Part shown: piece by piece, positions 1 to 9,751 of the stretch
How the letters are laid out: each line of letters opens with the position of its first letter
Position numbering within the stretch: the first letter of the stretch is position 1
NCBI RefSeq assembly: GCF_016765585.1
Contig: NZ_JAESWC010000002.1
Span: forward strand, 558,001 to 622,000
From: Clostridium rhizosphaerae
Lineage (GTDB): Bacteria; Bacillota; Clostridia; Clostridiales; Clostridiaceae
DNA length: 64,000 nt
Reading direction: 5' to 3'
Made by a program: the position numbers and the translations under genes
The notes under the pieces: generated by a model
Seen by the model: the letters and a program-made list of their open reading frames with translations, nothing else
What the model was told of the DNA's origin: nothing
The model's database searches: none

Positions 1-210
1 GTTGTGATAATTAAATATTGTCTTATTTCTTTTATTATACTCCTCTAAATTTGTGGGGAGCCAATAAGGCTTTTGTATGTCAAACTTGTTGCAAAGTTCA
101 TTTATACAGGCCTTTAAATTATCTTGGTAAGATGCATCTAAGTTTGATGTCACTACAGCATCTTTAACTATCTTATTATTTTTCATTATTTTTCCCCAGA
201 TTTTTATCAT
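1..210 (-). CDS. Hypothetical protein, 3' end cut by the window
   Basis: An open frame starts at the ATG at 210, preceded by a strong GGAGGAA ribosome binding site at about 214-220, and runs off the window edge. The visible 70 residues begin MIKIWGKIMKNNKIVKDAVV and are soluble and mixed-charge, with no signal peptide or membrane segment. I do not recognise a function. It resembles small conserved hypothetical proteins of clostridia. The good RBS and uninterrupted frame make a real gene likely. Confidence 0.6.
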   Translation of the reverse strand, partial: MIKIWGKIMKNNKIVKDAVVTSNLDASYQDNLKACINELCNKFDIQKPYWLPTNLEEYNKRNKTIFNYHN

Positions 211-279
211 GTGTTCCTCCTATGCTTTATAATAATACTATTATAAAACATAACTAAAACTTCATAAACACTTTTTAAT

Positions 280-1380
280 TTATTTCTTCATACCATCAAG
301 AGTTATATGAACATCTTTTTCTCCATCTCCATTTTTAACTCTAAGTTTCACTGTTTTTCCTGCTCCCGCACTATTCAAGGCCTCCTTAAGCTCTACTACT
401 GTGTTTACGGCCTTTCCATCTACTGACAGTATTGTATCTCCTTTTCTAACTCCTGCATTATGAGAACAACCTCCATCTTTGCAGTCATATACATAAACTC
501 CTTTATCAATAACAAAATCGAAAATTTTTCCTAATTCCTTATCAAAAGCCTGAAGGCCAATATTCGGCGAACCATAATTTCCTCCTGTAACTACTTTTGC
601 TACAACAGGTTTAACAACATTCACCGGCACTGCAAACCCCATGCCTTCAGCAGTAGTAACCTTGATTGTATTAATCCCCACTACCTCGCCTCTTTCATTT
701 ATTAGAGGTCCGCCGCTGTTTCCTGGATTTATTGAAGCATCTGTTTGAATTAAATCCTCCATAAAAGTTCCTTTTTCAACTTCAATAGTTCTGTTTAATG
801 CGCTTATTATGCCTGCTGTTACGGTTCTTTGAAAAGTTAATCCAAGAGGGTTTCCAATAGCTATTGCATTCTGGCCTACTTTAATGTTTTTTGAGTCTCC
901 AAGAGTAGCTACTTTGAGATTATCAGCATTTATTTTTACTATAGCTAGATCTAATACCGGATCAGTCCATACAGCCTGACCTCTTACATTTCTTCCATCA
1001 TATAGAGATACCATTAAAGATTCCGCATTTCCGGCTACATGATTATTAGTTAATATGTATCCCTTATTATCTACTATTACTCCAGAGCCTACACCTTGTA
1101 CTCTCTGGTTTTGGGAATAAAGATCCTTTTCAATTCTTGTTGTTGTTATACCTACAACAGCAGGAGTTACCTGTTCGGCTGCTGCAGTTATTGATGTATT
1201 AGTAATTGAAGTGGTTGTTCCTTGATGCACTGATGTATTGTTTTGATTTTCAAATCTGCTTTGCTGAGCACTCAAATTGCTATTGCTGCATCCCATTAAA
1301 CAAACACTGATTAATGTTATTACAACTGCCAAGCTAATAGTTTTTCTTATAATATAATTTTTTTCTTCGAGCATTTTCAC
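280..1380 (-). CDS. HtrA/DegP-like S1C serine protease, lipoprotein-anchored, with PDZ domain
   Basis: This is a trypsin-fold protease of the DegP/HtrA family, expected to degrade or refold damaged exported proteins at the outer face of the membrane. The N-terminus has a basic stretch, a hydrophobic core (about residues 14-29) and a lipobox LMGC with Cys31, so lipid anchoring is likely; many Gram-positive HtrA proteins use a transmembrane anchor instead. The catalytic triad is visible as His114 (TNNHV), Asp144 (DLAIVKI) and Ser222 (GNSGGPL). A single PDZ domain fills about 270-360. At 366 residues it has normal length. The GTG at 1380 lies 6 nt after GGGGTG; an ATG two codons later is the alternative start. 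It appears to be transcribed alone. Confidence 0.9.
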   Translation of the reverse strand: MKMLEEKNYIIRKTISLAVVITLISVCLMGCSNSNLSAQQSRFENQNNTSVHQGTTTSITNTSITAAAEQVTPAVVGITTTRIEKDLYSQNQRVQGVGSGVIVDNKGYILTNNHVAGNAESLMVSLYDGRNVRGQAVWTDPVLDLAIVKINADNLKVATLGDSKNIKVGQNAIAIGNPLGLTFQRTVTAGIISALNRTIEVEKGTFMEDLIQTDASINPGNSGGPLINERGEVVGINTIKVTTAEGMGFAVPVNVVKPVVAKVVTGGNYGSPNIGLQAFDKELGKIFDFVIDKGVYVYDCKDGGCSHNAGVRKGDTILSVDGKAVNTVVELKEALNSAGAGKTVKLRVKNGDGEKDVHITLDGMKK

Positions 1381-1452
1381 ATTTTACACCCCTATTCTTA
1401 AAACTCTTATTTCTTCTAAAATAGTATTTGCAACTACAGGGGTATAAAATAC

Positions 1453-1478
1453 AAAAAGAGCAGTCTAAACTACTCTTT
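1453..1478 (-). terminator. Intrinsic terminator of the ttcA-like gene
   Basis: Read on the minus strand, AAAGAGTAGT and ACTGCTCTTT form a 10-bp stem with one U-G pair and a 4-nt loop, followed by a T run. The 5' arm includes the stop codon of the upstream gene. Confidence 0.7.
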
Positions 1479-2336
1479 ATCATAAAAATCTAAATATGAA
1501 TGTTTTTGTCCATCCTTTTTAAATCCAATAATAGCATCCAAATTAACATTTTCAGCAGCCTTAAATATGGATTTGTCTACATCATTAAAATTCTTCTTCA
1601 ACTCTTTTATAAGCGCCTTTATTTCATAACGTTTGTTGCCAATTTTTTTAGCAGCTACCATGCACGCACAGTTTAGCGGCCATATTCCGCTGTTTTGCGT
1701 AAAACGTTCTATATAGGTTTCCTCTACATAAAAAAGCGGTCTTATAAGCTCCATATTCTCAAAATTATCAGCCTTAAGCTTAGGAAGCATTGTGCTAAAG
1801 TTTCCTGTATAAAGCACATTTAAAAGTGTTGTTTCAATAACATCATTGTAATGATGACCAAGTGCAAGTTTATTACAACCCAATTCTTTAGCTTTAGAAT
1901 ATAAAGCACCGCGTCTCATTTTAGCGCACATATAGCATGGATAATCCTTTGCTATTTTATCTACAACTTCAAATATACCGGAATCAAAAATTTTAATTGG
2001 TATATCTAGATATTTACAGTTATCAATAAGAAGCTCCTTTATATTAGGATGATATCCAGGGTCTGCAACAATAAACTCCAAATCAAATTTTACCTTGCTG
2101 TGCCTGTGTAAAAGCTGAAACAGCTTAGCCATTAATAAACTGTCTTTACCGCCGGAAATCGCAACAGCAACCTTGTCTCCATCCTCTAAAAGCTTATAAT
2201 CATTTATTGCTTTGATAAACTTAGCCCATATATGTTTTCTATAGGTTGTAGTCAAACTTCTTTCTACAACATCAAGAGGCTTCCTTTCGTTAAAAGGAAC
2301 TAATACCTCGCATCCTTCTCCTGCAATTGAACTCAT
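1470..2336 (-). CDS. TtcA-family PP-loop ATPase (tRNA 2-thiocytidine synthase-like)
   Basis: TtcA enzymes adenylate cytidine 32 of tRNA and insert sulfur using a bound Fe-S cluster. The PP-loop SGGKDS lies at about residues 60-65, and the CxxC pair of the family is seen in YPCYMC near 135-138, with further cysteines in NCACM near 223-227. The length of 288 residues fits the TtcA/TilS-related group. Clostridia carry several PP-loop paralogs, so the exact tRNA target is inferred. The gene is monocistronic, with an AGGAGAGGTG ribosome binding site before the ATG and a terminator overlapping the stop. Confidence 0.85.
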   Translation of the reverse strand: MSSIAGEGCEVLVPFNERKPLDVVERSLTTTYRKHIWAKFIKAINDYKLLEDGDKVAVAISGGKDSLLMAKLFQLLHRHSKVKFDLEFIVADPGYHPNIKELLIDNCKYLDIPIKIFDSGIFEVVDKIAKDYPCYMCAKMRRGALYSKAKELGCNKLALGHHYNDVIETTLLNVLYTGNFSTMLPKLKADNFENMELIRPLFYVEETYIERFTQNSGIWPLNCACMVAAKKIGNKRYEIKALIKELKKNFNDVDKSIFKAAENVNLDAIIGFKKDGQKHSYLDFYDKE

Positions 2337-2404
2337 ATATACACCTCTCCTTTTCAGTAGAATTATAACATGTTTTATGAATTTTGTCTTTGGAAGCTAA
2401 TAAC

Positions 2405-2464
2405 AAAAGAGATGCTGCAAATAAGCTCAAACCTGCCGCCTGTTATTTGCAACATCCCTTTATT
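2405..2464 (-). terminator. Terminator-like hairpin downstream of the SUV3-like helicase gene
   Basis: A 19-nt arm (AAAGGGATGTTGCAAATAA on the minus strand) pairs with its near-complement 22 nt later, allowing wobble pairs, and is followed by TTTTGTTATT. The long loop also contains GC-rich stretches. Confidence 0.6.
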
Positions 2465-2484
2465 AATTTGCCAAGTAATTGAAA

Positions 2485-4242
2485 TTAAATATTTAATAAA
2501 ATATCATTAATCTGATTGCTTATTTTTTCTCTGGCTTCATAAACCCACTTCTCATCAAGCTCAAGCTTAAAGGCCCTTGAAAAAGAGTAATACAGATTAA
2601 TTTTTTGATAATAAATTTCTAAATCATACAATTCTTTTTTCAAAAATTCCGGTTTTGATATGACTTTTCGTTTTGCAACAAAAAGTTCGTCAATATAACT
2701 TAAAAAGGCATCCATCATATCGCCGTTTGATACATCAAAAGGTATCTTTAATAATTTCCACTGCACAGCCTCATCAAGCTTATAGCTTTTAATACTGTCT
2801 AGTACAATAAGATACTCACTAATATCCATTTTCCTGTAATAGGGTATCTTTTCTTCTCTGGTAATCCAAAGTGCCAGTTTTTCTTTTAATGGAAGTCCTC
2901 TTATTTTTAATATCTCTTCACTTGGACCAAGCACAGCTTCTTCTATAGGATAGTCCTCACTTTTTAAGTTTTCCTCTAAGAAATCCTGTGTATGTCCTGC
3001 ACCTGCAACATAACCTACATCATAAATTCCTTTTCTGCCTGCTCTCCCAGCTATCTGCTTTACTTCTTGAGATTTTAAATATCTAACTTCCGTGCCATCA
3101 AATTTCTTTATGTCCATAAATACTATCCTTTTAATGGGAAGATTAACCCCCATACCTATCGCATCTGTAGTTATAAGTATAGTATTTTCATTATTTATAA
3201 ACTGCTCATACTGTTTCCTTCTGACCTCTGGAGGCAAATCACCATATATTAAACTTGCCTTAATTCCTAAGTCCGAATAAAAATATGCTAGTTCCAACAC
3301 CTTCTTTTTTGAAAATACGACTAATGCATCACCCAGCTGTATATCTTTGCTGGTAAATGATTTATAGACTACTTCAAGAGGTATTTCTCTCTTATATTCT
3401 TTTATTTCATATTCCTCTCCGCAGTCTTCAAGTATTTTAATAAGAAGTTCCTTTGTGTTTATCGCTCCGCAAACATGTATTTCCTTGCACTTAAGTCCCA
3501 AAAGAGCTCTAGTCCAGGAAGCTCCCCTTTGGTCGTCATCAATCATTTGTATTTCATCAATAATACCTACTTCGTATTCCTGATTAATATCCAGTTTTTC
3601 AATAGTGCAGGCTGTATGCATTGCCTCCTCTATAATAATTTCTTCTTCACCAGTAATTAAATTACACTTAGTGCCTTCTCTATTGAGTCTTTCATAGTTT
3701 TCCAGGGCAAGTATTCTAAGAGGAGACAAATATACTCCATTAGAAGCACTTTTAAGCCTTTGAACAGCATTATATGTTTTTCCCGTATTTGTTTCTCCAA
3801 GATGAAGATAAAACTTTCTGTTAAACCTTCTGGCTTCTCTATATTCATCCTTTGGATTTGCGGGAAATACCTTATCAAATTCCTTTGAAGCTAAATCTGG
3901 TATATGATGGGTTATAAGCACACTCATTATCCCTGACTTCACATAGCTCTCGAAATGATCTCTAACAACTTCATCAAAATAAAAATCAGTATTATTTTTT
4001 TTATTATAGTCATCTATTAACCTCACTGATACATACTCAAGTAAATTTAAGTAAGAATTATAGATATTCTTAAAATCCTTTAGTTCAGCAGACTCATATT
4101 CCCTTAGCTCCTTAAGCTTTTTTCTTAAGGCAGCTTCATGTTCCCATAAAGCCTTAGTCTTAGTATGCCGTACTATTTCTTCTATCTGAGAAAGCTGATT
4201 TTTTAGTTTCCTGAAATTTCTTTCAACTGCTCCTCTTTTCAT
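2485..4242 (-). CDS. SUV3-like superfamily 2 RNA/DNA helicase
   Basis: This is a 585-residue helicase whose core resembles mitochondrial SUV3: HLGETNTGKTYNAVQ (motif I, about 148-162), YLSPLRILALENYERL (motif Ia), a TGEEE element, DEIQM as motif II in place of DEAD, and QIAGRAGRKG as motif VI (about 402-411). SUV3 proteins are NTP-dependent helicases of RNA turnover; the job of the bacterial forms is not well established. The N-terminal 140 residues are helical and charged and show no domain I can name. It is monocistronic with its own terminator. RNA surveillance or repair is inferred only from the family. Confidence 0.8.
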   Translation of the reverse strand: MKRGAVERNFRKLKNQLSQIEEIVRHTKTKALWEHEAALRKKLKELREYESAELKDFKNIYNSYLNLLEYVSVRLIDDYNKKNNTDFYFDEVVRDHFESYVKSGIMSVLITHHIPDLASKEFDKVFPANPKDEYREARRFNRKFYLHLGETNTGKTYNAVQRLKSASNGVYLSPLRILALENYERLNREGTKCNLITGEEEIIIEEAMHTACTIEKLDINQEYEVGIIDEIQMIDDDQRGASWTRALLGLKCKEIHVCGAINTKELLIKILEDCGEEYEIKEYKREIPLEVVYKSFTSKDIQLGDALVVFSKKKVLELAYFYSDLGIKASLIYGDLPPEVRRKQYEQFINNENTILITTDAIGMGVNLPIKRIVFMDIKKFDGTEVRYLKSQEVKQIAGRAGRKGIYDVGYVAGAGHTQDFLEENLKSEDYPIEEAVLGPSEEILKIRGLPLKEKLALWITREEKIPYYRKMDISEYLIVLDSIKSYKLDEAVQWKLLKIPFDVSNGDMMDAFLSYIDELFVAKRKVISKPEFLKKELYDLEIYYQKINLYYSFSRAFKLELDEKWVYEAREKISNQINDILLNI

Positions 4243-4333
4243 GATATACCCCCTAAAAAGGTGTTAAATTAATAAAATGCTTTGTTATATTATTATTTCC
4301 ACAGAATTAGTATTTATTTACTTTTAAATGTAT

Positions 4334-6502
4334 CTACATTACGTATTTTTTCAAAATTACAGCTTTAATTGTATCAAAGCTAATAGCTTCTGAAACCAGC
4401 TTTTTAATAGGCGTAAGTTTTTCCATTCCAACCTCGTCTATAGCCTTCATAATTTCTTTTTCTTCTTCCTCTGTAAATATTCCTGTAAAATCAATATTTG
4501 GAAGCTCTCTATTCTCTTCTATACACTTTTGTATGTGACTTAAGACTGTTGAAATAGTAAGACCTCTTTCTTTTAGGATTTCCATAATACTCATTCTATT
4601 TTTAAGCATATCTAATGTTACCTCATGCGTCTTCTGCTTTTTATTTTCAGTTTCTAAACTGTTTTTGTTTCTGTTATTTAAATTATCTATTTTGCTATTG
4701 GGTGTTTTTTCATAGCTCCATTTTACTTCAATATTGTTTTCCTCTACATACTTATTAATAGCTTCAAGAAATCTTAAGCCATACTTTTCATACTTTACCT
4801 GACCAACTCCTGAAATATCCATAATTTCTTCCTGTTTTAAAGGAAGTCTTGTGCTCATCTCTTTTAAAGCGGTATCAGCAAATACAAGATATGGTGGAAT
4901 ACCTTCTTCTCTGGCAATTTCTCTTCTAAGTTCTCTTAAAGCTTCAAATAATAAGTTATCAGTCTCAATCTTTTTAACTTTGACAACTTCCTTAAAAATT
5001 ACCTTTTCCTGATTTTTTAATATCTTCATAGACTGAGTATTTAGCACCACAGTAGGATACTCTCCTTCTTTTAAAGATATATATCCATGAGATATTAAGG
5101 TATTTATAAAATTAGAAAGCTGTTCCTTTGAATATTCCTTCATAATGCCGTACGTTGACAGTTCATTGAATCTATTTTGAATTATTTTCTTTTGGGCGGA
5201 GCCTCTTAGTACATCTACTATTGTATTAACTCCAAAGTCTCTTTTCATTCTATATATACAAGATAAAACTTTTTGAGCGTCTACAGATTTATCTACGAGC
5301 TCTCCTTCACTTAGACAGCTGCTGCAGTTTCCGCACTCTTCTTGTACTTCTTCACCAAAGTAATTAAGTATATATTTTCTTAAACATCCATTATAATGTA
5401 CAAAATCCACCATAAATTGAAGCTTTCTATATTCATTTACTTTTCTTTCTGGAGACTGCACACTTGTTTCAATTAGATATTTCTGAGTTATTGTATCCTG
5501 AGCAGAAAAAAGGAGGATACATTCACTGGGTTCTCCGTCTCTGCCAGCTCTTCCAATCTCCTGATAGTAGGCTTCAATATTTTTAGGCATATTGTAATGA
5601 ATAACATATCTTACATTTGACTTGTCAATTCCCATGCCAAAAGCATTGGTAGCAACCATAATACTTATCCGATCATAAACAAAGTCTTCTTGGTTTTTCC
5701 TTCTTTCATCATCAGATAACCCTGCATGATATCTTGAAACTGATAATCCATGTTCAGAAAGCTTTTCATAAATAGAATCAACTTCTTTTCTAGTTGCAGC
5801 ATATATTATCCCAGACTGATCCTTATTTTCCTTGACGTAGTCTAAAATATAATTAAATCTGCTTCCAAGCTTTAATACACTAATTTTTAAATTTGACCTA
5901 TCAAAACCAGAAATAAATATATTAGACTCTTTTAGCTCGATTAATCTAACTATATCCTCTCTTACTTCTTCTGTAGCAGTAGCCGTAAAGGCACTTACCA
6001 CAGGTCTTTTATCCAGCATTTTGATAAATCTTGATATATATCTATAACTTGTTCTAAAATCATGTCCCCACTGTGATACGCAGTGAGCCTCATCTACTGC
6101 AAGCTGTGCAATATCTAAGTCTTTTATAAGCTCGCAAAAACCGTTGGCTTCAAGTCTTTCTGGGGCTACATACAATATTTTAATAGAACCAGCCTTTAAA
6201 TCTTCAATAATATTTCTAACTTCTAAATTTGAAAGAGAACTATTTATATATGCTGCATTAATACCCAATTCCACAATACTATCTACTTGATCCTTCATTA
6301 AAGATATTAAAGGAGAAATAACTATTGTAATACCTTGAAAAAGCAAGGCTGGTATTTGATAGCATATAGATTTTCCTCCTCCTGTTGGCATTACCGCTAA
6401 AGTATCTTTTCCATTTAATATACTGTCTATAACTTCCCTTTGGGAATTTCTAAATTCCTTATAACCATAATACTTTTGTAGTGTCGATAAAGCTTCCTTC
6501 AT
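4334..6502 (-). CDS. recQ: ATP-dependent DNA helicase RecQ
   Basis: RecQ unwinds forks and recombination intermediates in the 3'-5' direction. The Walker A motif (MPTGGGKSICYQ), DEAHC box, SAFTATA and QEIGRAGRDG motifs form the helicase core in the first 340 residues. A RecQ zinc site follows (two CxxC pairs in ECGNCSSC plus an upstream Cys), then the RQC region and an HRDC domain (about 520-600). A C-terminal helical extension makes it 722 residues, longer than E. coli RecQ (about 609). The open frame reaches a TTG at 6532, but GAGGTG 6 nt before the ATG at 6502 fixes the start there. It is followed by the SUV3-like helicase gene with a 91-bp gap. Confidence 0.93.
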   Translation of the reverse strand: MKEALSTLQKYYGYKEFRNSQREVIDSILNGKDTLAVMPTGGGKSICYQIPALLFQGITIVISPLISLMKDQVDSIVELGINAAYINSSLSNLEVRNIIEDLKAGSIKILYVAPERLEANGFCELIKDLDIAQLAVDEAHCVSQWGHDFRTSYRYISRFIKMLDKRPVVSAFTATATEEVREDIVRLIELKESNIFISGFDRSNLKISVLKLGSRFNYILDYVKENKDQSGIIYAATRKEVDSIYEKLSEHGLSVSRYHAGLSDDERRKNQEDFVYDRISIMVATNAFGMGIDKSNVRYVIHYNMPKNIEAYYQEIGRAGRDGEPSECILLFSAQDTITQKYLIETSVQSPERKVNEYRKLQFMVDFVHYNGCLRKYILNYFGEEVQEECGNCSSCLSEGELVDKSVDAQKVLSCIYRMKRDFGVNTIVDVLRGSAQKKIIQNRFNELSTYGIMKEYSKEQLSNFINTLISHGYISLKEGEYPTVVLNTQSMKILKNQEKVIFKEVVKVKKIETDNLLFEALRELRREIAREEGIPPYLVFADTALKEMSTRLPLKQEEIMDISGVGQVKYEKYGLRFLEAINKYVEENNIEVKWSYEKTPNSKIDNLNNRNKNSLETENKKQKTHEVTLDMLKNRMSIMEILKERGLTISTVLSHIQKCIEENRELPNIDFTGIFTEEEEKEIMKAIDEVGMEKLTPIKKLVSEAISFDTIKAVILKKYVM

Positions 6503-6610
6503 TAGATTCACCTCTATTGCAAAGTTTCGCAACTAATTATAGCACAATTTTATTATTATAATCAGTATAATTATTGACATGTTTACAAAAGTATTTCAAT
6601 GAACAAAATT

Positions 6611-6638
6611 AATAAGCTCAGATTGCTCTGAGCTTATT
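6611..6638 (-). terminator. Terminator of the SIMPL-domain gene
   Basis: A perfect 12-bp stem (AATAAGCTCAGA and its complement) with a 4-nt loop starts directly after the stop codon and is followed by an AT-rich tail containing TTTTG. Confidence 0.75.
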
Positions 6639-7361
6639 TCAAATTTCAGTATAATTAAATATGGCTGTAACTTTTGCCGCTATTTCAATTTCTCCACTTT
6701 TGATATTGGTAGCTGAAGCTGGTACTTCTAAAGTGTATAGACCTGTTTTAGGAGTTATTACACCACTGCTTTCTTCTAAAATTTCTGATGGCGTTGTATC
6801 TACAGCTATATTTAAGGTTTTTTCAACGCTTAAAGCCTTATCTACAGCATTTTTAATCGCTAAAGACAGAGCTTTATTATAAATATCTTCTCTATTTGAT
6901 AATGTGAAATTAACATTGTAAACTACATTTACTCCATTATTTACGGCAGTATCTATAACAGTTCCAACCTTAGAAATATCTCTTATTGTTATCCTAAGAT
7001 TGTTTGTAACCTTATAACCTCTAAAAATTTGTTTTCCATCCACATAGTCATATTCCGGGCTGATTGAAAAATTCTCTGTTTTTATATCTTTATCTTCAAT
7101 TCCTAAGTTTAATAAAGCATTTAAAACCTTATTAGATATTTCTGAATTTTGGCTTTGTGCATCAGCTAAATTTTTGTTTTGGGTCATAATTCCTAAAAAT
7201 GATGCAGCTATATCAGGTTTCACCATTATGCTTCCAACACCCTCAAGCCTTAGATTCGATGCCTTATTATCTAATTTAACTTCTCTGTTATCCTGACAAT
7301 TAAAGTTATCTAAGTTACCATTAAAAAAAGGATATTCATAAGGATAATTACTATAATACAC
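6639..7361 (-). CDS. SIMPL (DUF541) domain protein
   Basis: At 240 residues this matches the SIMPL/DUF541 family (E. coli YggE, B. subtilis YlmA-like), with the typical pattern LRLEGVGSIMVKPDIA, repeated sequence 'GI.DKDIKTENFSI.PEY' and a C-terminal beta-rich half. The family is linked to oxidative-stress phenotypes and membrane-associated assemblies, but its chemistry is unknown. The N-terminal 20 residues are Tyr/Asn-rich, and no signal peptide is visible, so the protein appears cytosolic, unlike YggE. The start is GTG at 7361 after AAAGGAG. It stands alone between two terminators. Confidence 0.8.
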   Translation of the reverse strand: MYYSNYPYEYPFFNGNLDNFNCQDNREVKLDNKASNLRLEGVGSIMVKPDIAASFLGIMTQNKNLADAQSQNSEISNKVLNALLNLGIEDKDIKTENFSISPEYDYVDGKQIFRGYKVTNNLRITIRDISKVGTVIDTAVNNGVNVVYNVNFTLSNREDIYNKALSLAIKNAVDKALSVEKTLNIAVDTTPSEILEESSGVITPKTGLYTLEVPASATNIKSGEIEIAAKVTAIFNYTEI

Positions 7362-7379
7362 TACAACTTTCTCCTTTAA

Positions 7380-7426
7380 ATAAAAATCTCACTTTATTAT
7401 ATGAAAACACATAACAAAGTGAGATA
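7380..7426 (-). terminator. Terminator of the EamA-type transporter gene
   Basis: The 10-bp arms ATCTCACTTT and AAAGTGAGAT enclose a 20-nt loop that can extend the stem. On the minus strand a TTTTTATTT tail follows. Confidence 0.75.
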
Positions 7427-7440
7427 TATTTTTATTTAAA

Positions 7441-8337
7441 CTATACAAATAATAGAGCTACACCGCCTATAGTAATTAATGCTCCTAGTATTTCCTTCAA
7501 GGATATCTTTTCTTTGAAAACAAATATTGAAATTGGAATTATTAATATTCTTGATATAGAAGTAATAGTGGAAGAAACACCAGTTGTTGTATATTGGACA
7601 GATAAAAGTGAAAGTGAGACTCCTATAAAAGGTCCAAAAACTGAGCCTATGGCTATGTTCCTTAATGCTGCATAATCCTTAAGAGACTCAAATATTTTTT
7701 TCCAGTGCTTTCTTGCTGTAACTACTATAGAAAAACCAGCTATTGCTGCAATTATCCTTATCTGGGTTGCGGCAAAAGCATTGTAATCTCCCATTCCAAG
7801 CTTACTGAAAATAGTTCCAAAGGATTGCCCTAGTGCCCCTATAAAAGCAAAGATAATTCCCTTTACTGGATGTGACAATTGTACCTTTTTTTCATTTTTA
7901 CCCTTTACAAGTATAACCATAGCAATACCCGCTACTGTAATAAACATACCTAGTAAATCCATAAATGTTAAGGTTTCACCCAATATTAGGAATCCAGCAA
8001 GAGCTGTTATTGGCGGTACAGCAGCCATAATAAGCAGAGAAATTCTAGCTCCAATTTGTACATAAGCTTCAAATAAAAACAAATCACCTATAACAAAACC
8101 TATCATGCCTGAAATAGTAAGCCATGTCCAATTAACAGCCGTAGCATCTAAAGGCAGAAACATTCCTCTTGTAGCTAAAGTAAAAAAAACAATTAATACA
8201 AATGCAATTATAAGCCTTATAAAATTAACAGTTAAAGATCCAACTCTTTTTCCTGCAGCTTCAAAGGCAATAGGAGTTGCTGTCCAGCATATTGCTGTAG
8301 CAAACGCTGCTAACTCACCTATATGTGAGTGAAACAT
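7441..8337 (-). CDS. EamA/DMT-family transporter
   Basis: The 298-residue protein has about ten hydrophobic segments arranged as two EamA repeats of five helices (halves about 1-140 and 155-298), typical of drug/metabolite transporters that export amino acids or metabolites. The start MFHSHIGELAAFATAICW and the AGF.ILGE.L.FMD.LGM motif at the end of the first repeat are family hallmarks. The substrate cannot be read from the sequence. It is divergent from the MFS transporter gene across a 134-bp gap. Confidence 0.85.
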   Translation of the reverse strand: MFHSHIGELAAFATAICWTATPIAFEAAGKRVGSLTVNFIRLIIAFVLIVFFTLATRGMFLPLDATAVNWTWLTISGMIGFVIGDLFLFEAYVQIGARISLLIMAAVPPITALAGFLILGETLTFMDLLGMFITVAGIAMVILVKGKNEKKVQLSHPVKGIIFAFIGALGQSFGTIFSKLGMGDYNAFAATQIRIIAAIAGFSIVVTARKHWKKIFESLKDYAALRNIAIGSVFGPFIGVSLSLLSVQYTTTGVSSTITSISRILIIPISIFVFKEKISLKEILGALITIGGVALLFV

Positions 8338-8471
8338 ATTTATCCCCCCAGCTTTAGAATTTTATGCCATGCTTATTTTATCATTATTTATTATAAAAAA
8401 CTATAAATTGCTTAGAATTTTTTTCTGATATATACTTATAATGTATACGATTTAAGGGGGATTAATATTTT

Positions 8472-9707
8472 ATGAATTCAAACACAGAAATCAATAGCAA
8501 AATGCTAGATAAGCATGGCTTTAAAGGCATACTAGCAAATTTGATGAAAGGCCTTCATACTGACAGAGACTTTACGTTATTTTTAATTGTAGGACTTTTT
8601 ACAGGAATAGCAAGTGGAATAAATTCTACAATTTTTAATAACTTTTTAAGCGACACCTATAAGCTCTCTGCTTCTGCAAGAGGAATAGTAGAATTTCCTC
8701 GAGAACTCCCCGGAGCTCTTATAGTTGTTGTTTTAGCTCTTCTTTCTTTTCTTGGTGATATAAAAAGTTCAGTACTGGGAATGCTGTTTGCAGCATTAGG
8801 AATGCTAGGATTGGGCATGTTTTCGCCTACCTTTGCAAGCATGCTGGTTTGGATGATGCTCTTAAGTTTAGGCACTCATATTTTTATGCCTTTATCCGCA
8901 GGCATAGGAATGTCTTTATCTAAAAAAGAAAACTTCGGCTCCAGACTTGGAAAGTTTAGTGCCTATAATTTAATAGCTTCAATTATAGGCTATACAATTG
9001 TGTGGCTAGGATTTAATTATCTTGGACTTACTTATAAAATAGCATTTTTAATAGCTGCATTTTTTTATGTATTCGCTGCAGTATTTCTTGGCCTTATGAA
9101 AACTTCTAAGCCTAAAAAGAAAAAAATTAAATTTATATTTAGAAAAGAATATAAACTCTACTATATTTTAAGCATAGTAAATGGTGCTAGAAAACAAATT
9201 TTCTTAACCTTCGCACCTTGGGTACTCATTCAAGTATATCATCTTAGCCCTCCTACTTTTGCAATATTAGGCTTTATAGTATCAGCGCTAAGCATTTTAA
9301 CCAGAACAGTTATAGGAAATGCAATTGATATAAAAGGAGAACGTTTTGTTCTTTCACTTGAAGCAATAATATTAATTATTATTTGCCTTGGATACTCCTT
9401 TGCTGCCGACATTGCACCAGCTAGTATAGCTGTTATTATAATTGCTGCCTGCTATATTATAGATAACTCAATGAGCGTAGTTGAAATGGCACGTTCAACC
9501 TATGTTAAAAAGATAGCTGTCCATCCTGAAGATGTAACTCCAACTTTATCGGCAGGAACAAGTTTTGATCATGTTATAGCAATGACCATTCCATTCTTTG
9601 GAGGAATATTATGGGCTAGTTTTGGATACAAATACGTATTTCTTGCAGCTGCCTTTATAGCAATCTTAAATTTATTTCTATCTATGAAAATTAAAATAGA
9701 AGCTTAA
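8472..9707 (+). CDS. Major facilitator superfamily transporter
   Basis: The 411-residue protein has about 12 hydrophobic segments in two halves joined by a basic loop (KTSKPKKKKIKF, about 210-222), the general MFS architecture. The N-terminal 35 residues are hydrophilic. The start ATG follows AAGGGGGATTA. A plausible -10 TATAAT lies at about 8440. Substrate and direction are unknown. The gene converges on the nucleobase permease gene, with which it shares a bidirectional terminator. Confidence 0.85.
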   Translation: MNSNTEINSKMLDKHGFKGILANLMKGLHTDRDFTLFLIVGLFTGIASGINSTIFNNFLSDTYKLSASARGIVEFPRELPGALIVVVLALLSFLGDIKSSVLGMLFAALGMLGLGMFSPTFASMLVWMMLLSLGTHIFMPLSAGIGMSLSKKENFGSRLGKFSAYNLIASIIGYTIVWLGFNYLGLTYKIAFLIAAFFYVFAAVFLGLMKTSKPKKKKIKFIFRKEYKLYYILSIVNGARKQIFLTFAPWVLIQVYHLSPPTFAILGFIVSALSILTRTVIGNAIDIKGERFVLSLEAIILIIICLGYSFAADIAPASIAVIIIAACYIIDNSMSVVEMARSTYVKKIAVHPEDVTPTLSAGTSFDHVIAMTIPFFGGILWASFGYKYVFLAAAFIAILNLFLSMKIKIEA

Positions 9708-9713
9708 AATAAC

Positions 9714-9745
9714 AGAAGCTGTCTCATCAAAGCGAGACAGCTTCT
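9714..9745. terminator. Bidirectional terminator between MFS and UraA-type permease genes
   Basis: AGAAGCTGTCTC and GAGACAGCTTCT form a perfect 12-bp stem with an 8-nt loop. It closes the MFS gene on the plus strand and the 11-gene catabolic cluster on the minus strand. Confidence 0.85.
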
Positions 9746-9751
9746 ATTATT

